26,044 nt of DNA from a virus: the IMG/VR virus record IMGVR_UViG_3300020467_000041, positions 1-26,044 of that record, one strand, 5' to 3'. The notes under the pieces were generated by a model. It did not search any database, was not told where the DNA came from, and saw nothing but the letters and a program-made list of their open reading frames with translations. Positions 1 to 7,427 of this stretch are shown here, one piece after another. Position numbers and translations under genes: made by a program. How positions within the stretch are numbered: position 1 is the first letter of the stretch; the number at the start of each line of letters is the position of its first letter.

Positions 1-12
1 TCATCTGCTCTT

Positions 13-576
13 ATGGAGTATTCCCAAGTGGAGCAGCAGAGAATCCTTTTAGCGTTGGAAGAAGGAGCAACCCCTCCAACCCCACGTATCAAGAGAGGAC
101 TTGAGAAGGTGATGGAAGTCTTCAATACATGGGAGCCTATCGTAGAAGGATATGCTGGTTTCCCTGTAGAAAGAGATCATATCGATAAGAAGAAGCGAGA
201 GCACGACAAGGATAGAAACATTGGACGTGTTGTACGTGACTTCGTTATCACTGGTAAGAAAGCTGACGGACGCTACATTGTTGTCGGCAAAAAAGGAGAG
301 AAAACTGCTAAAGCACCAGAAGATATGGGCTTGACTGCTGTTAAAGAAGGTGTAGGTATCGATATAGAGATACTTCATCAACAGATGTTAACTGAAGCAA
401 AGAAAGCCAAGAAGGTGAAGAGATGGTGGGATGATGACGGAGATGGCAAGGGCTATGAGAAGCATGAAGTCAAAAAAGAATCCGTAACAGACCCAGATCT
501 TATAAATAAACTACGTGCCTCTGGTATATTCACCGAAGAGGAGCTTAAAAAGATAGCGGAGACTGACTATGAGTAA
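13..576 (+). CDS. Unknown charged protein with DxDxDG motif, possibly 5'-partial
   Basis: I do not recognise a function. The 187-residue product is rich in Lys, Asp and Glu and has no membrane segment. Residues 140-145 follow the calcium-loop pattern D-x-D-x-D-G (D140, D142, D144, G145) in a Trp/Asp/Gly-rich stretch, but the acidic residue expected at loop position 12 is His, with Glu following. The frame stays open back to base 1, so the ATG at 13 may be internal and the gene may begin outside the window. Its last 8 bases overlap the next gene. A T4-type late promoter sequence lies inside it at 501. Position ahead of a virion-type gene suggests a late or structural role, which is inference. 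Confidence 0.7.
   Translation: MEYSQVEQQRILLALEEGATPPTPRIKRGLEKVMEVFNTWEPIVEGYAGFPVERDHIDKKKREHDKDRNIGRVVRDFVITGKKADGRYIVVGKKGEKTAKAPEDMGLTAVKEGVGIDIEILHQQMLTEAKKAKKVKRWWDDDGDGKGYEKHEVKKESVTDPDLINKLRASGIFTEEELKKIAETDYE
501..508 (+). promoter_or_regulatory. T4-type late promoter (TATAAATA), intragenic
   Basis: An exact TATAAATA, the consensus recognised by the gp55 late sigma factor of T4-like phages, in the wider context CTTATAAATAAA. The copy at 1147 shares the same 12-base context. It lies about 60 bases before the ATG at 569, inside the preceding gene, as is common for T4 late promoters. Confidence 0.6.
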
Positions 577-919
577 TCCCAATGGGAAGTCTGCACAGGA
601 TAGCTATCTGAAAACCAAAAAGAAGGGTAACGTCACAGTTAACCCAAAGAAGGAGGATCTAATGTCCGAATTGTATTCAAAGAATTTAAAATCTGCACTT
701 CAAGAGATAAAAGAGAAGGCAGTTACAGCAGCAAATACAACAAAGCAAAAAGAAAAAGTCAAAGGTCAAGAGAAGGTACAGCCTGCTACACCATGTGCTG
801 AAACCAAGGAACCTATTGATGATAGTGCTACTAGAGCAGAGATACAGGAGCGAATGCGTCAGCGTTTACTTCAGTTAACTCAAGAGCATGACAGTAAGTA
901 TATGATTGACCCTAAGTAA
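569..919 (+). CDS. Unknown Lys-rich protein
   Basis: A 116-residue, strongly charged protein of unknown function. It has many Lys and Glu residues, a low-complexity Lys/Gln/Glu middle (about residues 55-75) and a predicted helical C-terminus rich in Arg, Gln and Leu (about residues 88-105). There is no signal peptide or membrane segment. The ATG overlaps the stop region of the preceding gene by 8 bases, suggesting translational coupling, and a late promoter sits about 60 bases upstream. Probably expressed late; a role in assembly is possible but not shown by the sequence. Confidence 0.65.
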   Translation: MSNPNGKSAQDSYLKTKKKGNVTVNPKKEDLMSELYSKNLKSALQEIKEKAVTAANTTKQKEKVKGQEKVQPATPCAETKEPIDDSATRAEIQERMRQRLLQLTQEHDSKYMIDPK

Positions 920-953
920 GGTTATATATAGAGTAACCTACTCATAGTTGATC

Positions 954-1142
954 ATGATTAACTTTTTAATGCCTATCGCTATTAGCATAATAAACAAGGC
1001 TATCGATAGAATCCCAGAAGATCTGGACTCAGTAATAAAAGATTTTGTTATTAAGATACTTAAGAAGGCAGCTGCCAAGACAGACAACAAAGTGGATGAC
1101 GAGCTAGTCGCTGCTGTTGCTAAGGCACTGCTTGAATCTTAG
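954..1142 (+). CDS. Small protein with hydrophobic N-terminus, unknown function
   Basis: A 62-residue protein starting at ATG 954; an in-frame TTG at 948 is a less likely start. The first ~20 residues are hydrophobic (a Phe/Leu/Met/Ile run), followed by an amphipathic Asp/Lys/Ile/Val region and an Ala-rich end. It could be a small helical membrane-associated protein. No convincing Shine-Dalgarno sequence precedes it. A weak inverted repeat GGTTA...TAACC (920-938) lies just upstream. Function unknown. Confidence 0.55.
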   Translation: MINFLMPIAISIINKAIDRIPEDLDSVIKDFVIKILKKAAAKTDNKVDDELVAAVAKALLES

Positions 1143-1146
1143 TGCT

Positions 1147-1154
1147 TATAAATA
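1147..1154 (+). promoter_or_regulatory. T4-type late promoter (TATAAATA)
   Basis: Exact TATAAATA within CTTATAAATAAA, 36 bases before the ATG of the virion-type gene at 1190, in the short gap after the preceding stop codon. This spacing and context are typical of T4-like late promoters. Confidence 0.75.
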
Positions 1155-1189
1155 AATTATAGGAAAAATTATTCTCAGAGGAGAAACAC

Positions 1190-2011
1190 ATGGCAGTCTT
1201 TGGTACAATAGACGCTGCTACGTTTGGCAATACTGTTGCTGTCACAAATGGTGATGCTACTGTTACCAAGAATGCAGCTGATAGTGTTAACGTAGGAGAT
1301 ATCTTAGTATTAGATAGCGTTAACTATCTCGTAAGAGAGGTAACAAGCACAACATCAATCGAATTACATAAAGTATATGCAGGGAGTACCGCAGGATCCC
1401 TTGCAGGTGCTGTCAGACGTACTGCTCCTAAAGCAGTCGCTGAATATGTAGTTAAGGGTGGTGACAGTGTAAGTTACGACCTAGTATTTGTTGATACTAC
1501 AGAGCAATCAATCGCATCAAACAAGACACGTGGAATCACTGGTCCTGGTTGGTGGCAGTATCGCACATACCAGTCACACAATGGTGACACTAAGCATAAG
1601 GCAGAATACATAGCACCTGCAAAGGCAGCTGCTGGATCTTCTGGAGACTTCACTGATGATACAGTGGTAGCAGATGTATTAGAAGTCATCACAGTTGGTA
1701 CACAACCTGCAAACTCTACTTCTTCTAGTGGAGCTGGAACATTCGTTGCTGCTGCAACAGTGGATCAGTCAGGTACCATCACATACAAGTGGCAACGTCA
1801 AACAGCAAGTGCTACTACTCGTTGGGTAGACATCACTGCTTCACTTGATACAGGTGTCACATATGCAGACTTCACTACAGCAACACTTGCTTACAGTAGT
1901 CTTGGCGATGATTCACTAGATGGATACAAGTATCGTTGCGTGTTTAACACAAGCAAGGGTGCAGCAACCAAGAGAACAAACGGAGCTGCCACAATTACAT
2001 TCGGTAGTTAA
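1190..2011 (+). CDS. Putative virion structural protein with C-terminal Ig-like domain
   Basis: A 273-residue Ala/Thr/Ser/Val-rich protein with the beta-rich composition of phage capsid-decoration or tail proteins. The C-terminal part (about residues 165-273) looks like an immunoglobulin-like fold: a tyrosine-lysine-Trp strand (YKWQRQ) followed about 50 residues later by a YKYRCVF strand, the Trp/Cys spacing of phage Ig-like domains. The N-terminal half is unrecognised. The start is supported by GAGGAG at 1178-1183, seven bases before the ATG, and by the exact late promoter at 1147. Hoc-like decoration and a tail-associated role are both possible; the sequence does not separate them. Confidence 0.7.
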   Translation: MAVFGTIDAATFGNTVAVTNGDATVTKNAADSVNVGDILVLDSVNYLVREVTSTTSIELHKVYAGSTAGSLAGAVRRTAPKAVAEYVVKGGDSVSYDLVFVDTTEQSIASNKTRGITGPGWWQYRTYQSHNGDTKHKAEYIAPAKAAAGSSGDFTDDTVVADVLEVITVGTQPANSTSSSGAGTFVAAATVDQSGTITYKWQRQTASATTRWVDITASLDTGVTYADFTTATLAYSSLGDDSLDGYKYRCVFNTSKGAATKRTNGAATITFGS

Positions 2012-2028
2012 TTAAATTATAATTTGTA

Positions 2029-2397
2029 ATGCATTTTGAATCACTTAATGAAAAAAACTATTTGATGTTCGCTATTAAACACTACAATAACCCTCAGTCG
2101 GTTACTGTAGATGACTTCATGGAGGATATGAAGAAGTTTAAGTACCTTAAGAGACTGCTCAAGAGGTACTTAAAGACTGGCATCCTCCGAGTCAATTTGA
2201 TATTGAATCATTTGATAATTCTTTTTAATGTGTTTAATGATGCGACCATACCTTTACTAATGTATAAGTTAGAGAAAGAGTATTGGTCTCTTATTAAAAC
2301 CTTTCTCATCTACTTGAATAGATACCCTGAAAACCCAGCGTTTCTAAGAGATGTAGATATAGACGAAGACGTAGAGTCTCTCCTTAAAGATATATGA
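2029..2397 (+). CDS. Conserved-type cyanophage protein, unknown function
   Basis: A 122-residue, Leu/Lys/Tyr/Phe-rich, probably all-helical protein. Two hydrophobic helices (about residues 55-75 and 85-98) look amphipathic rather than strictly membrane-spanning, and the C-terminus is acidic. From memory it resembles a family present in many T4-like cyanophages with no known function; I could not check this. The stop codon overlaps the next ATG (ATGA), so the two are probably translationally coupled. No clear promoter precedes it, so it may be read from the late promoter at 1147. Confidence 0.7.
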   Translation: MHFESLNEKNYLMFAIKHYNNPQSVTVDDFMEDMKKFKYLKRLLKRYLKTGILRVNLILNHLIILFNVFNDATIPLLMYKLEKEYWSLIKTFLIYLNRYPENPAFLRDVDIDEDVESLLKDI

Positions 2398-2771
2398 TTA
2401 ATGAAGATGCCCCAACAATGAGTGCTGGTAACGGTGGATTCTCTGGATCTGCTGCTGCCACTGGTCCTGTTGCGGGTTTCGATCCACTGCTAGGTAGTGG
2501 TAAGGTGAAGAAGCGTAAGTATAAAAGGAAAGAAGTAAAGGAGGATGCCTCCGACAGGTATGGTAAGTCAAACTACCTGCCTTTTTTAATATCTTATGAT
2601 GGTGCAGAAGCATATGTATTATATGGTAAGTCACCAGCAGAGATTAAGATACAACTAAGAAAGATTTACAGACCAGAGAATCATAGTAAGATAAAAGTCA
2701 AAAGATTATATCCTAATGAAGTCATTCAGTGGTACTGGAAGAAGAGACAACAGGCACTAACAGACCAATGA
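2394..2771 (+). CDS. Conserved-type cyanophage protein, unknown function
   Basis: A 125-residue protein with a Gly/Ala/Ser-rich disordered N-terminus (residues 8-35), a highly basic segment (KKRKYKRKEVK, about residues 39-49) and a mixed C-terminal domain with several Tyr and Lys residues (about residues 58-122). The basic patch suggests nucleic-acid or protein contact, which is inference. It starts in an ATGA overlap with the preceding stop, and its own stop overlaps the next start the same way, so three genes in a row are coupled. No membrane segment. Confidence 0.7.
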   Translation: MINEDAPTMSAGNGGFSGSAAATGPVAGFDPLLGSGKVKKRKYKRKEVKEDASDRYGKSNYLPFLISYDGAEAYVLYGKSPAEIKIQLRKIYRPENHSKIKVKRLYPNEVIQWYWKKRQQALTDQ

Positions 2772-3205
2772 GTGAGACAACTAACACTGCAATACTGGAG
2801 AGACTGGAGAAAGTAGTCACCACTCTACAGGACAACTCTATTAAGATGGGTGAGTTGCTTGCTGTACATAATGAGAAATTAGACAAACAGGATCAGATAG
2901 ATGGGATACTCTTTGAAAAATTGGAGAGTCTTCATAAAGACCTCAATAGAGAAACAGAACTTATTAAAGCAGGTTGTGAGAGGGACATCAGAAAGGTTGA
3001 TGAACGCCTACGCACAATGGAAAAGAAAATGTGGTCTATTTTTGGTGCTCTTTCTATTATATCTTTCCTCGTTAGCATACCAGGCCAATCTATATTAAGA
3101 AACTTGACAAGACCAGAACAACCTGCTACACTAAGTCCATCACAATATGATACTGCATGGACTACGTTGAGGACAAGTACATCCGTTTCCTCAATACCAG
3201 ACTAG
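2768..3205 (+). CDS. Coiled-coil protein with one C-terminal-half membrane segment
   Basis: A 145-residue protein. The chosen ATG at 2768 overlaps the preceding TGA as ATGA; an in-frame GTG at 2729 lies inside the previous gene and is less likely. Residues ~1-85 are heptad-rich (Leu, Ile, Glu, Lys, Asp) and look like a coiled coil. About residues 85-108 form one hydrophobic helix (W-S-I-F-G-A-L-S...). The tail is Ser/Thr-rich. Coiled coil followed by a membrane anchor recalls XhlA-type phage membrane proteins, but there is no lysis gene nearby, so lysis is not claimed. Its 3' end overlaps the primase gene by 49 bases. Confidence 0.65.
   Translation: MSETTNTAILERLEKVVTTLQDNSIKMGELLAVHNEKLDKQDQIDGILFEKLESLHKDLNRETELIKAGCERDIRKVDERLRTMEKKMWSIFGALSIISFLVSIPGQSILRNLTRPEQPATLSPSQYDTAWTTLRTSTSVSSIPD
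3104..3132 (+). promoter_or_regulatory. Candidate sigma70-type promoter before primase
   Basis: A perfect -35 TTGACA (3104-3109), a 17-bp spacer and a weak -10 TACACT (3127-3132, four of six matches), 24 bases before the primase ATG and inside the preceding gene. It would let the host polymerase read primase, nrdA and nrdB separately from the late genes upstream. The weak -10 keeps confidence low. Confidence 0.35.
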
Positions 3206-4155
3206 ACAAGTTTAAAAACGTAAAGACAGGACTATACAACTTCCGTTGTCCCTACTGTGGTGATTCACAAAAACATCGCAACAAGGCTCGGGGGTATTTT
3301 TTTCTGAAGAAGTCTGAGTATATTTTCAAATGCCACAACTGTGGCATGGGAAGGTCTCTTGGTAACTTCTTAAAAGATCACGCACCTGATCTATATGACC
3401 AGTTTATTCTGGAAAAATATAGGTCAGGTGCTACTGGTAAGGGGAGGTATACTCCTAATTTCAAACCTAAATCTGCTAAGCCTAACTTTGTTAGCAAGGC
3501 TATAGATTTGGAATCCATCGCTGATCTAAATAGAAAACATGCAGCAAGAGAATACTTAGAGTCACGACAAATCCCACAGGAAAAGTTATCCTCTTTGTAC
3601 TATACTGAAAGGTTTAAAACTTGGATTAATTCTAAGAAACCTGGTACTTTTCAAAGTCTTCAGAATGATAGAGGACGTATCATAATTCCTTTGACAGATA
3701 AGGAAGGCAAGTGGTTTGGTGTGCAAGGTAGATCCCTTCTACCTAACGCAACGATGAGGTATATAACTATCATCTTTGATGAGGATAAACAAAAAGTATT
3801 TGGACTTAATCATGTTAAAGAAGACAAACCAATCTACATCGTGGAAGGACCGATTGACTCGCTCTTCCTGGATAATTCCGTTGCGATGGTTGGGAGCGAC
3901 TTTGATCCTAGGTCGCATCATTGGAGCGATTATATTTGGGTTTATGATAACGAACCTCGTAACCGACAAATCGTCGAGCGAATCTCCAACTCAATCGATA
4001 GAGGAGATAAAGTAGTCATATGGCCATCAAACGTGACAAAGAAAGACATTAATGATATGATATTGATTGGGTTAGATCCCCAGAAGATCATAGAAACCAA
4101 TACCTATAGTGGTATACAAGCAAAAATAAAACTAACCGAATGGAAACGAGTATGA
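3157..4155 (+). CDS. 61: DNA primase subunit (T4 gp61-like)
   Basis: A primase that would make RNA primers for lagging-strand synthesis with the gp41-type helicase. The N-terminus carries a zinc-binding domain with two Cys pairs (C31-P-Y-C34 and C59-H-N-C62) around a basic stretch (H40-R-N-K-A-R). A Toprim-type motif follows: IYIVEGPIDSLF with E230-G231 and D234, and a Gly/Ser/Asp motif (VGSDFD) shortly after. The length of 332 residues matches the gp61 family (T4 342). The start overlaps the preceding gene by 49 bases, and the stop overlaps the nrdA start as ATGA. Position directly ahead of nrdA is usual in T4-like cyanophages. No helicase domain is fused. Confidence 0.92.
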   Translation: MDYVEDKYIRFLNTRLDKFKNVKTGLYNFRCPYCGDSQKHRNKARGYFFLKKSEYIFKCHNCGMGRSLGNFLKDHAPDLYDQFILEKYRSGATGKGRYTPNFKPKSAKPNFVSKAIDLESIADLNRKHAAREYLESRQIPQEKLSSLYYTERFKTWINSKKPGTFQSLQNDRGRIIIPLTDKEGKWFGVQGRSLLPNATMRYITIIFDEDKQKVFGLNHVKEDKPIYIVEGPIDSLFLDNSVAMVGSDFDPRSHHWSDYIWVYDNEPRNRQIVERISNSIDRGDKVVIWPSNVTKKDINDMILIGLDPQKIIETNTYSGIQAKIKLTEWKRV

Positions 4156-6512
4156 CAGAGATCAGGGTAAAGAAACGTAATGGTAGAAGTGATGAAAACT
4201 TAAGACTAGAAAAGATACACAAGATTGTAGAGTATGCATGTGAAGGTCTTGCAGGTGTATCTGAATCCCAGATTGAAATGAATGCTAACTTTCAATTCTA
4301 TGATGGTATTGCTACACAAGATATCCATGAGATATTAATAAGGTCTGCTAATGATCTGATCTCTCTTGACAATCCTAACTACCAGTATGTTGCAGCAAGA
4401 CTGTTACTATATGGTCTAAGGAAGGGTGTCTATGGAGGACATCCAGACTACCGTCCATTCACTCACGACCATGTAAAGAATTGTGTTGAGAAAGGTGTCT
4501 ATGATGAGACTATCTTAGATGCATACAGTGAGGAAGAGTGGGTCACTATGGATAGTTACATAGTGGATGACAGAGATAATCTATTTACCTATGCAGGTCT
4601 CCGTCAGGTGGTAGATAAATATTTGGTACAAGATAGGAGTAGTGGAGAGATATTTGAGACACCGCAACAAATGTATATAATGATTGCGGCTACTCTCTTT
4701 CAACGTTATCCTACAGACACCAGACTTTCCTACGTTAAGAAATACTATGACGCAATCAGCAAGCACAAAGTCAACATCCCAACACCAGTCATGGCAGGGG
4801 TCAGAACACCCATTCGTCAATTTGCATCTTGTGTTTTGGTTGATGCTGATGACACCCTCGATAGTATCTTTAGCAGTGATATGGCTATTGGCAAATACGT
4901 CGCACAACGTGCTGGTATCGGTATTAACGCAGGAAGGATCCGTGGCATCAACAGTAAGATCCGTGGAGGAGAAGTTCAACACACAGGTGTTGTCCCCTTC
5001 CTTAAGAAGTTTGAATCAACTGTCAGATGTTGCACTCAAAACGGGGTCCGAGGCGGCTCAGCAACTGTCCACTTCCCTATCTGGCATAAGGAAATTCAAG
5101 ACATCATTGTTCTCAAAAACAACAAGGGGACAGAAGACAACAGAGTAAGAAAGTTAGACTACAGTATACAAATATCCAAATTATTTTATGAGAGATTCAT
5201 TCGCAATGAGAATATTAGTTTATTCAGTCCTCACGATGTCCCTGGTCTCTATGATAGCTTTGGTAGTGGGTCTTTCGACGACCTCTACACCAAATACGAA
5301 CGGCAGAGCGAGATTCCAAGAATATCTGTACCTTCGCAAGAACTCATCCTCGATTTATTAAAGGAGAGAGCAGAGACAGGTCGTATATACATCATGAATA
5401 TCGATCACTGTAATGATCATTCATCCTTTAAGGATCCGATATACATGAGTAACCTCTGTCAGGAGATCACTCTACCCACAGATCCTATTCATCATATAGA
5501 TGATGAGGATGCTGAGATAGCATTGTGTATACTATCTGCTATCAATGTAGGTAAGATTAATAAGTTAGAAGACATGGAAGAGTTGTGTGACCTCTCTGTC
5601 CGTGCATTAGAAGAGTTGATTGACTATCAGAGATACCCTGTGGCAGCAGCAGAAAGGTCTACAAGGGCACGTAGGTCATTGGGAATAGGTTTCATTGGTT
5701 TAGCACATTATTTTGCTAAGAATGGTGTGAAGTATGATGACCCTGCCTGTTGGCAACTGACTCATGAATTGACTGAGGCATTCCAATACTATCTACTCAA
5801 AGCATCTAATCAATTAGCAGTTGAAAGAGGTCCATGTGATGCATATGAAAGGACAAAGTATCACGATGGGATACTACCAATTGATACATATAAGAAGGAC
5901 GTAGATTCAATAGTAACACAGGAATTAAAGTATGATTGGGATGGTCTTAGGTATGATATCGCCACCTACGGTCTTAGGCACTCAACACTGTCCGCACAGA
6001 TGCCTTCGGAGAGCAGTTCCGTTGTGTCAAATGCAACCAATGGAATCGAACCACCTAGAGACTACTTGTCCATTAAAAAATCAAAGAAGGGACCTCTTAA
6101 GCAGATTGTACCATCCTACCAGTCATTAAAGAATAATTACACACTACTATGGGATATGCCATCCAACGAGGGTTACATCAATGTCGTAGCAGTGATGCAG
6201 AAGTTCTTTGATCAAGCAATCAGTGGTAACTGGGCATATAATCCAGAGAATTATCCTGATGGTGAGGTACCAGTAAGTGTGATGGCAAACGATCTTCTTA
6301 CCACATATAAAATGGGATGGAAGACATCTTACTACCAGAATACATATGATGGTAAGAAGGAAGAAGAACCAGCACATTCAATAGGATGGCATGAGGGTCA
6401 GTATCCTTTAGAAGATCTAAGTGAAGGTAGAGGAGAGGGTAATGATATCAATAAACTTATTGATGACCTAATGAATGCAGACGAATCGGAGTGTGATGGT
6501 TGTTATGTTTAG
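4152..6512 (+). CDS. nrdA: Ribonucleotide reductase class Ia, large subunit
   Basis: Catalytic alpha subunit that reduces ribonucleoside diphosphates to deoxy forms with the NrdB radical subunit. Numbered from ATG 4152, an N-terminal ATP-cone (about residues 3-95, opening EIRVKKRNG) gives allosteric control. The active-site pattern is complete: C227 in ASCVLVD, N434-L-C436-Q-E438, and C459 in ALCILSAIN, matching E. coli C225, N437/C439/E441 and C462. The phosphate-binding SESSS stretch is also present. The C-terminus ends E-C-D-G-C-Y-V, so the redox cysteines are CxxC spaced rather than CxxxxC as in E. coli. I chose the start overlapping the primase stop (ATGA); ATG 4140 in frame is the alternative. 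The length, 786 residues, is normal. Confidence 0.95.
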   Translation: MTEIRVKKRNGRSDENLRLEKIHKIVEYACEGLAGVSESQIEMNANFQFYDGIATQDIHEILIRSANDLISLDNPNYQYVAARLLLYGLRKGVYGGHPDYRPFTHDHVKNCVEKGVYDETILDAYSEEEWVTMDSYIVDDRDNLFTYAGLRQVVDKYLVQDRSSGEIFETPQQMYIMIAATLFQRYPTDTRLSYVKKYYDAISKHKVNIPTPVMAGVRTPIRQFASCVLVDADDTLDSIFSSDMAIGKYVAQRAGIGINAGRIRGINSKIRGGEVQHTGVVPFLKKFESTVRCCTQNGVRGGSATVHFPIWHKEIQDIIVLKNNKGTEDNRVRKLDYSIQISKLFYERFIRNENISLFSPHDVPGLYDSFGSGSFDDLYTKYERQSEIPRISVPSQELILDLLKERAETGRIYIMNIDHCNDHSSFKDPIYMSNLCQEITLPTDPIHHIDDEDAEIALCILSAINVGKINKLEDMEELCDLSVRALEELIDYQRYPVAAAERSTRARRSLGIGFIGLAHYFAKNGVKYDDPACWQLTHELTEAFQYYLLKASNQLAVERGPCDAYERTKYHDGILPIDTYKKDVDSIVTQELKYDWDGLRYDIATYGLRHSTLSAQMPSESSSVVSNATNGIEPPRDYLSIKKSKKGPLKQIVPSYQSLKNNYTLLWDMPSNEGYINVVAVMQKFFDQAISGNWAYNPENYPDGEVPVSVMANDLLTTYKMGWKTSYYQNTYDGKKEEEPAHSIGWHEGQYPLEDLSEGRGEGNDINKLIDDLMNADESECDGCYV

Positions 6513-7194
6513 TAAAGAGTTGAAAGAGGGAACTAAGAAGTCCCATAACGCAGCAGAGAATACTAAGTTTGTATCACAATTTCTCAAGGGAGTATTAAAT
6601 CCTGATGAGTATGTAAAGTTATTGACTGACTTCTGGTACGTGTATAGCACGATGGAAGAGTGTGTCAGTTCATCAACTGACCCCAAGGTTAAGAATTTAC
6701 AGCGATGGTCTGCTATACTGAACCGCACATCCTTCATTGAACGAGACTTGAGATACTTCAAGGGTCCAATGTGGAGGAATGATCTGCATCCTTCTGAAGC
6801 ATGTAACACATACTGTTACAGAATTCGTGAGGTAGCAGAGCAAGATCCATACTTATTAATAGCACACCACTACACACGTTACATAGGTGACCTGTCTGGT
6901 GGACAGATACTAAAAGGCATTGCTCAGAAGGCACTTCAACCACCAGTGGGTGAAGGTCTACACTTCTATGACTTCCCCAGTATTGAGGACTCTAAGGCAT
7001 GGAAGACTGAGTATCGCACAGTATTGGACGGTTTAAATTTTGATGAGCATCAAAAGAATGCTCTTATTACTGAAGCAAACTATGCTTTCCGTCTAAACAT
7101 GTATGTGTTTGATGAGTTGCAGTCTACAGATCCTTATCCTGTAGTGACTGCACTATGGAGAATATTAAAAAACACTATCCGAGGTTCTAAATGA
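6496..7194 (+). CDS. ho1: Heme oxygenase
   Basis: Opens heme to biliverdin IX-alpha, CO and iron using reduced ferredoxin. It is the entry step to the bilins used for phycobilisomes and phytochromes. Two family signatures are clear: the proximal-heme region LKEGTKKSHNAAEN, with ligand H17, and the distal-helix motif GDLSGGQILKGIAQ. A FWYVYSTMEE segment lies between them. The length, 232 residues, fits cyanobacterial HO1 (about 240). Start choice: ATG 6496 follows GGAG (6488-6491) and gives the same N-terminal length as cyanobacterial HO1; ATG 6475 and 6505 are alternatives. It overlaps the end of nrdA and sits between nrdA and nrdB. No pcyA or pebS is seen here, so later steps must come from the host or elsewhere in the phage. 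Confidence 0.95.
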   Translation: MVVMFSKELKEGTKKSHNAAENTKFVSQFLKGVLNPDEYVKLLTDFWYVYSTMEECVSSSTDPKVKNLQRWSAILNRTSFIERDLRYFKGPMWRNDLHPSEACNTYCYRIREVAEQDPYLLIAHHYTRYIGDLSGGQILKGIAQKALQPPVGEGLHFYDFPSIEDSKAWKTEYRTVLDGLNFDEHQKNALITEANYAFRLNMYVFDELQSTDPYPVVTALWRILKNTIRGSK

Positions 7195-7427
7195 CACAAC
7201 TTCCACAGGAAGATGATCCTCATGCATGGCGACTAGAATATCTGGAGATGAAAGTCCTCAGTAAACAACAACGAGAATTACTTGAGTATGGACCTAAGAG
7301 TCTGTCTCAATCATGGTTACTCGGTGCTATGCATAATGATTACAAAAGGAAGAAGGGGATTAAGGATCCACCAGTAGGTAAGGGAACTCCAAGCAACATA
7401 ACAGAGGCATTGAAGAGATGGGATTAA
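7191..7427 (+). CDS. Small unknown protein between ho1 and nrdB
   Basis: A 78-residue soluble protein, rich in Lys, Leu and Pro, with a helical centre (about residues 14-52) and no recognisable motif. It starts in an ATGA overlap with the ho1 stop and overlaps the nrdB start by 10 bases, so it is translated as part of the nrdA-ho1-nrdB unit. Function unknown. A role linked to either neighbour would be guesswork. Confidence 0.65.
   Translation: MTQLPQEDDPHAWRLEYLEMKVLSKQQRELLEYGPKSLSQSWLLGAMHNDYKRKKGIKDPPVGKGTPSNITEALKRWD

Noticed and set aside
2768-3205. Holin or XhlA-type lysis protein
   Set aside because: The topology fits loosely, but there is no endolysin nearby and no family motif.
4612-4620. 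GATAAATA late-promoter-like sequence inside nrdA
   Set aside because: No gene starts downstream within a reasonable distance in the right frame, and one mismatch is expected by chance in AT-rich DNA.
4581-4982. 133-codon minus-strand frame inside nrdA
   Set aside because: It is a mirror of a strongly conserved coding region; no start signal or recognisable product.
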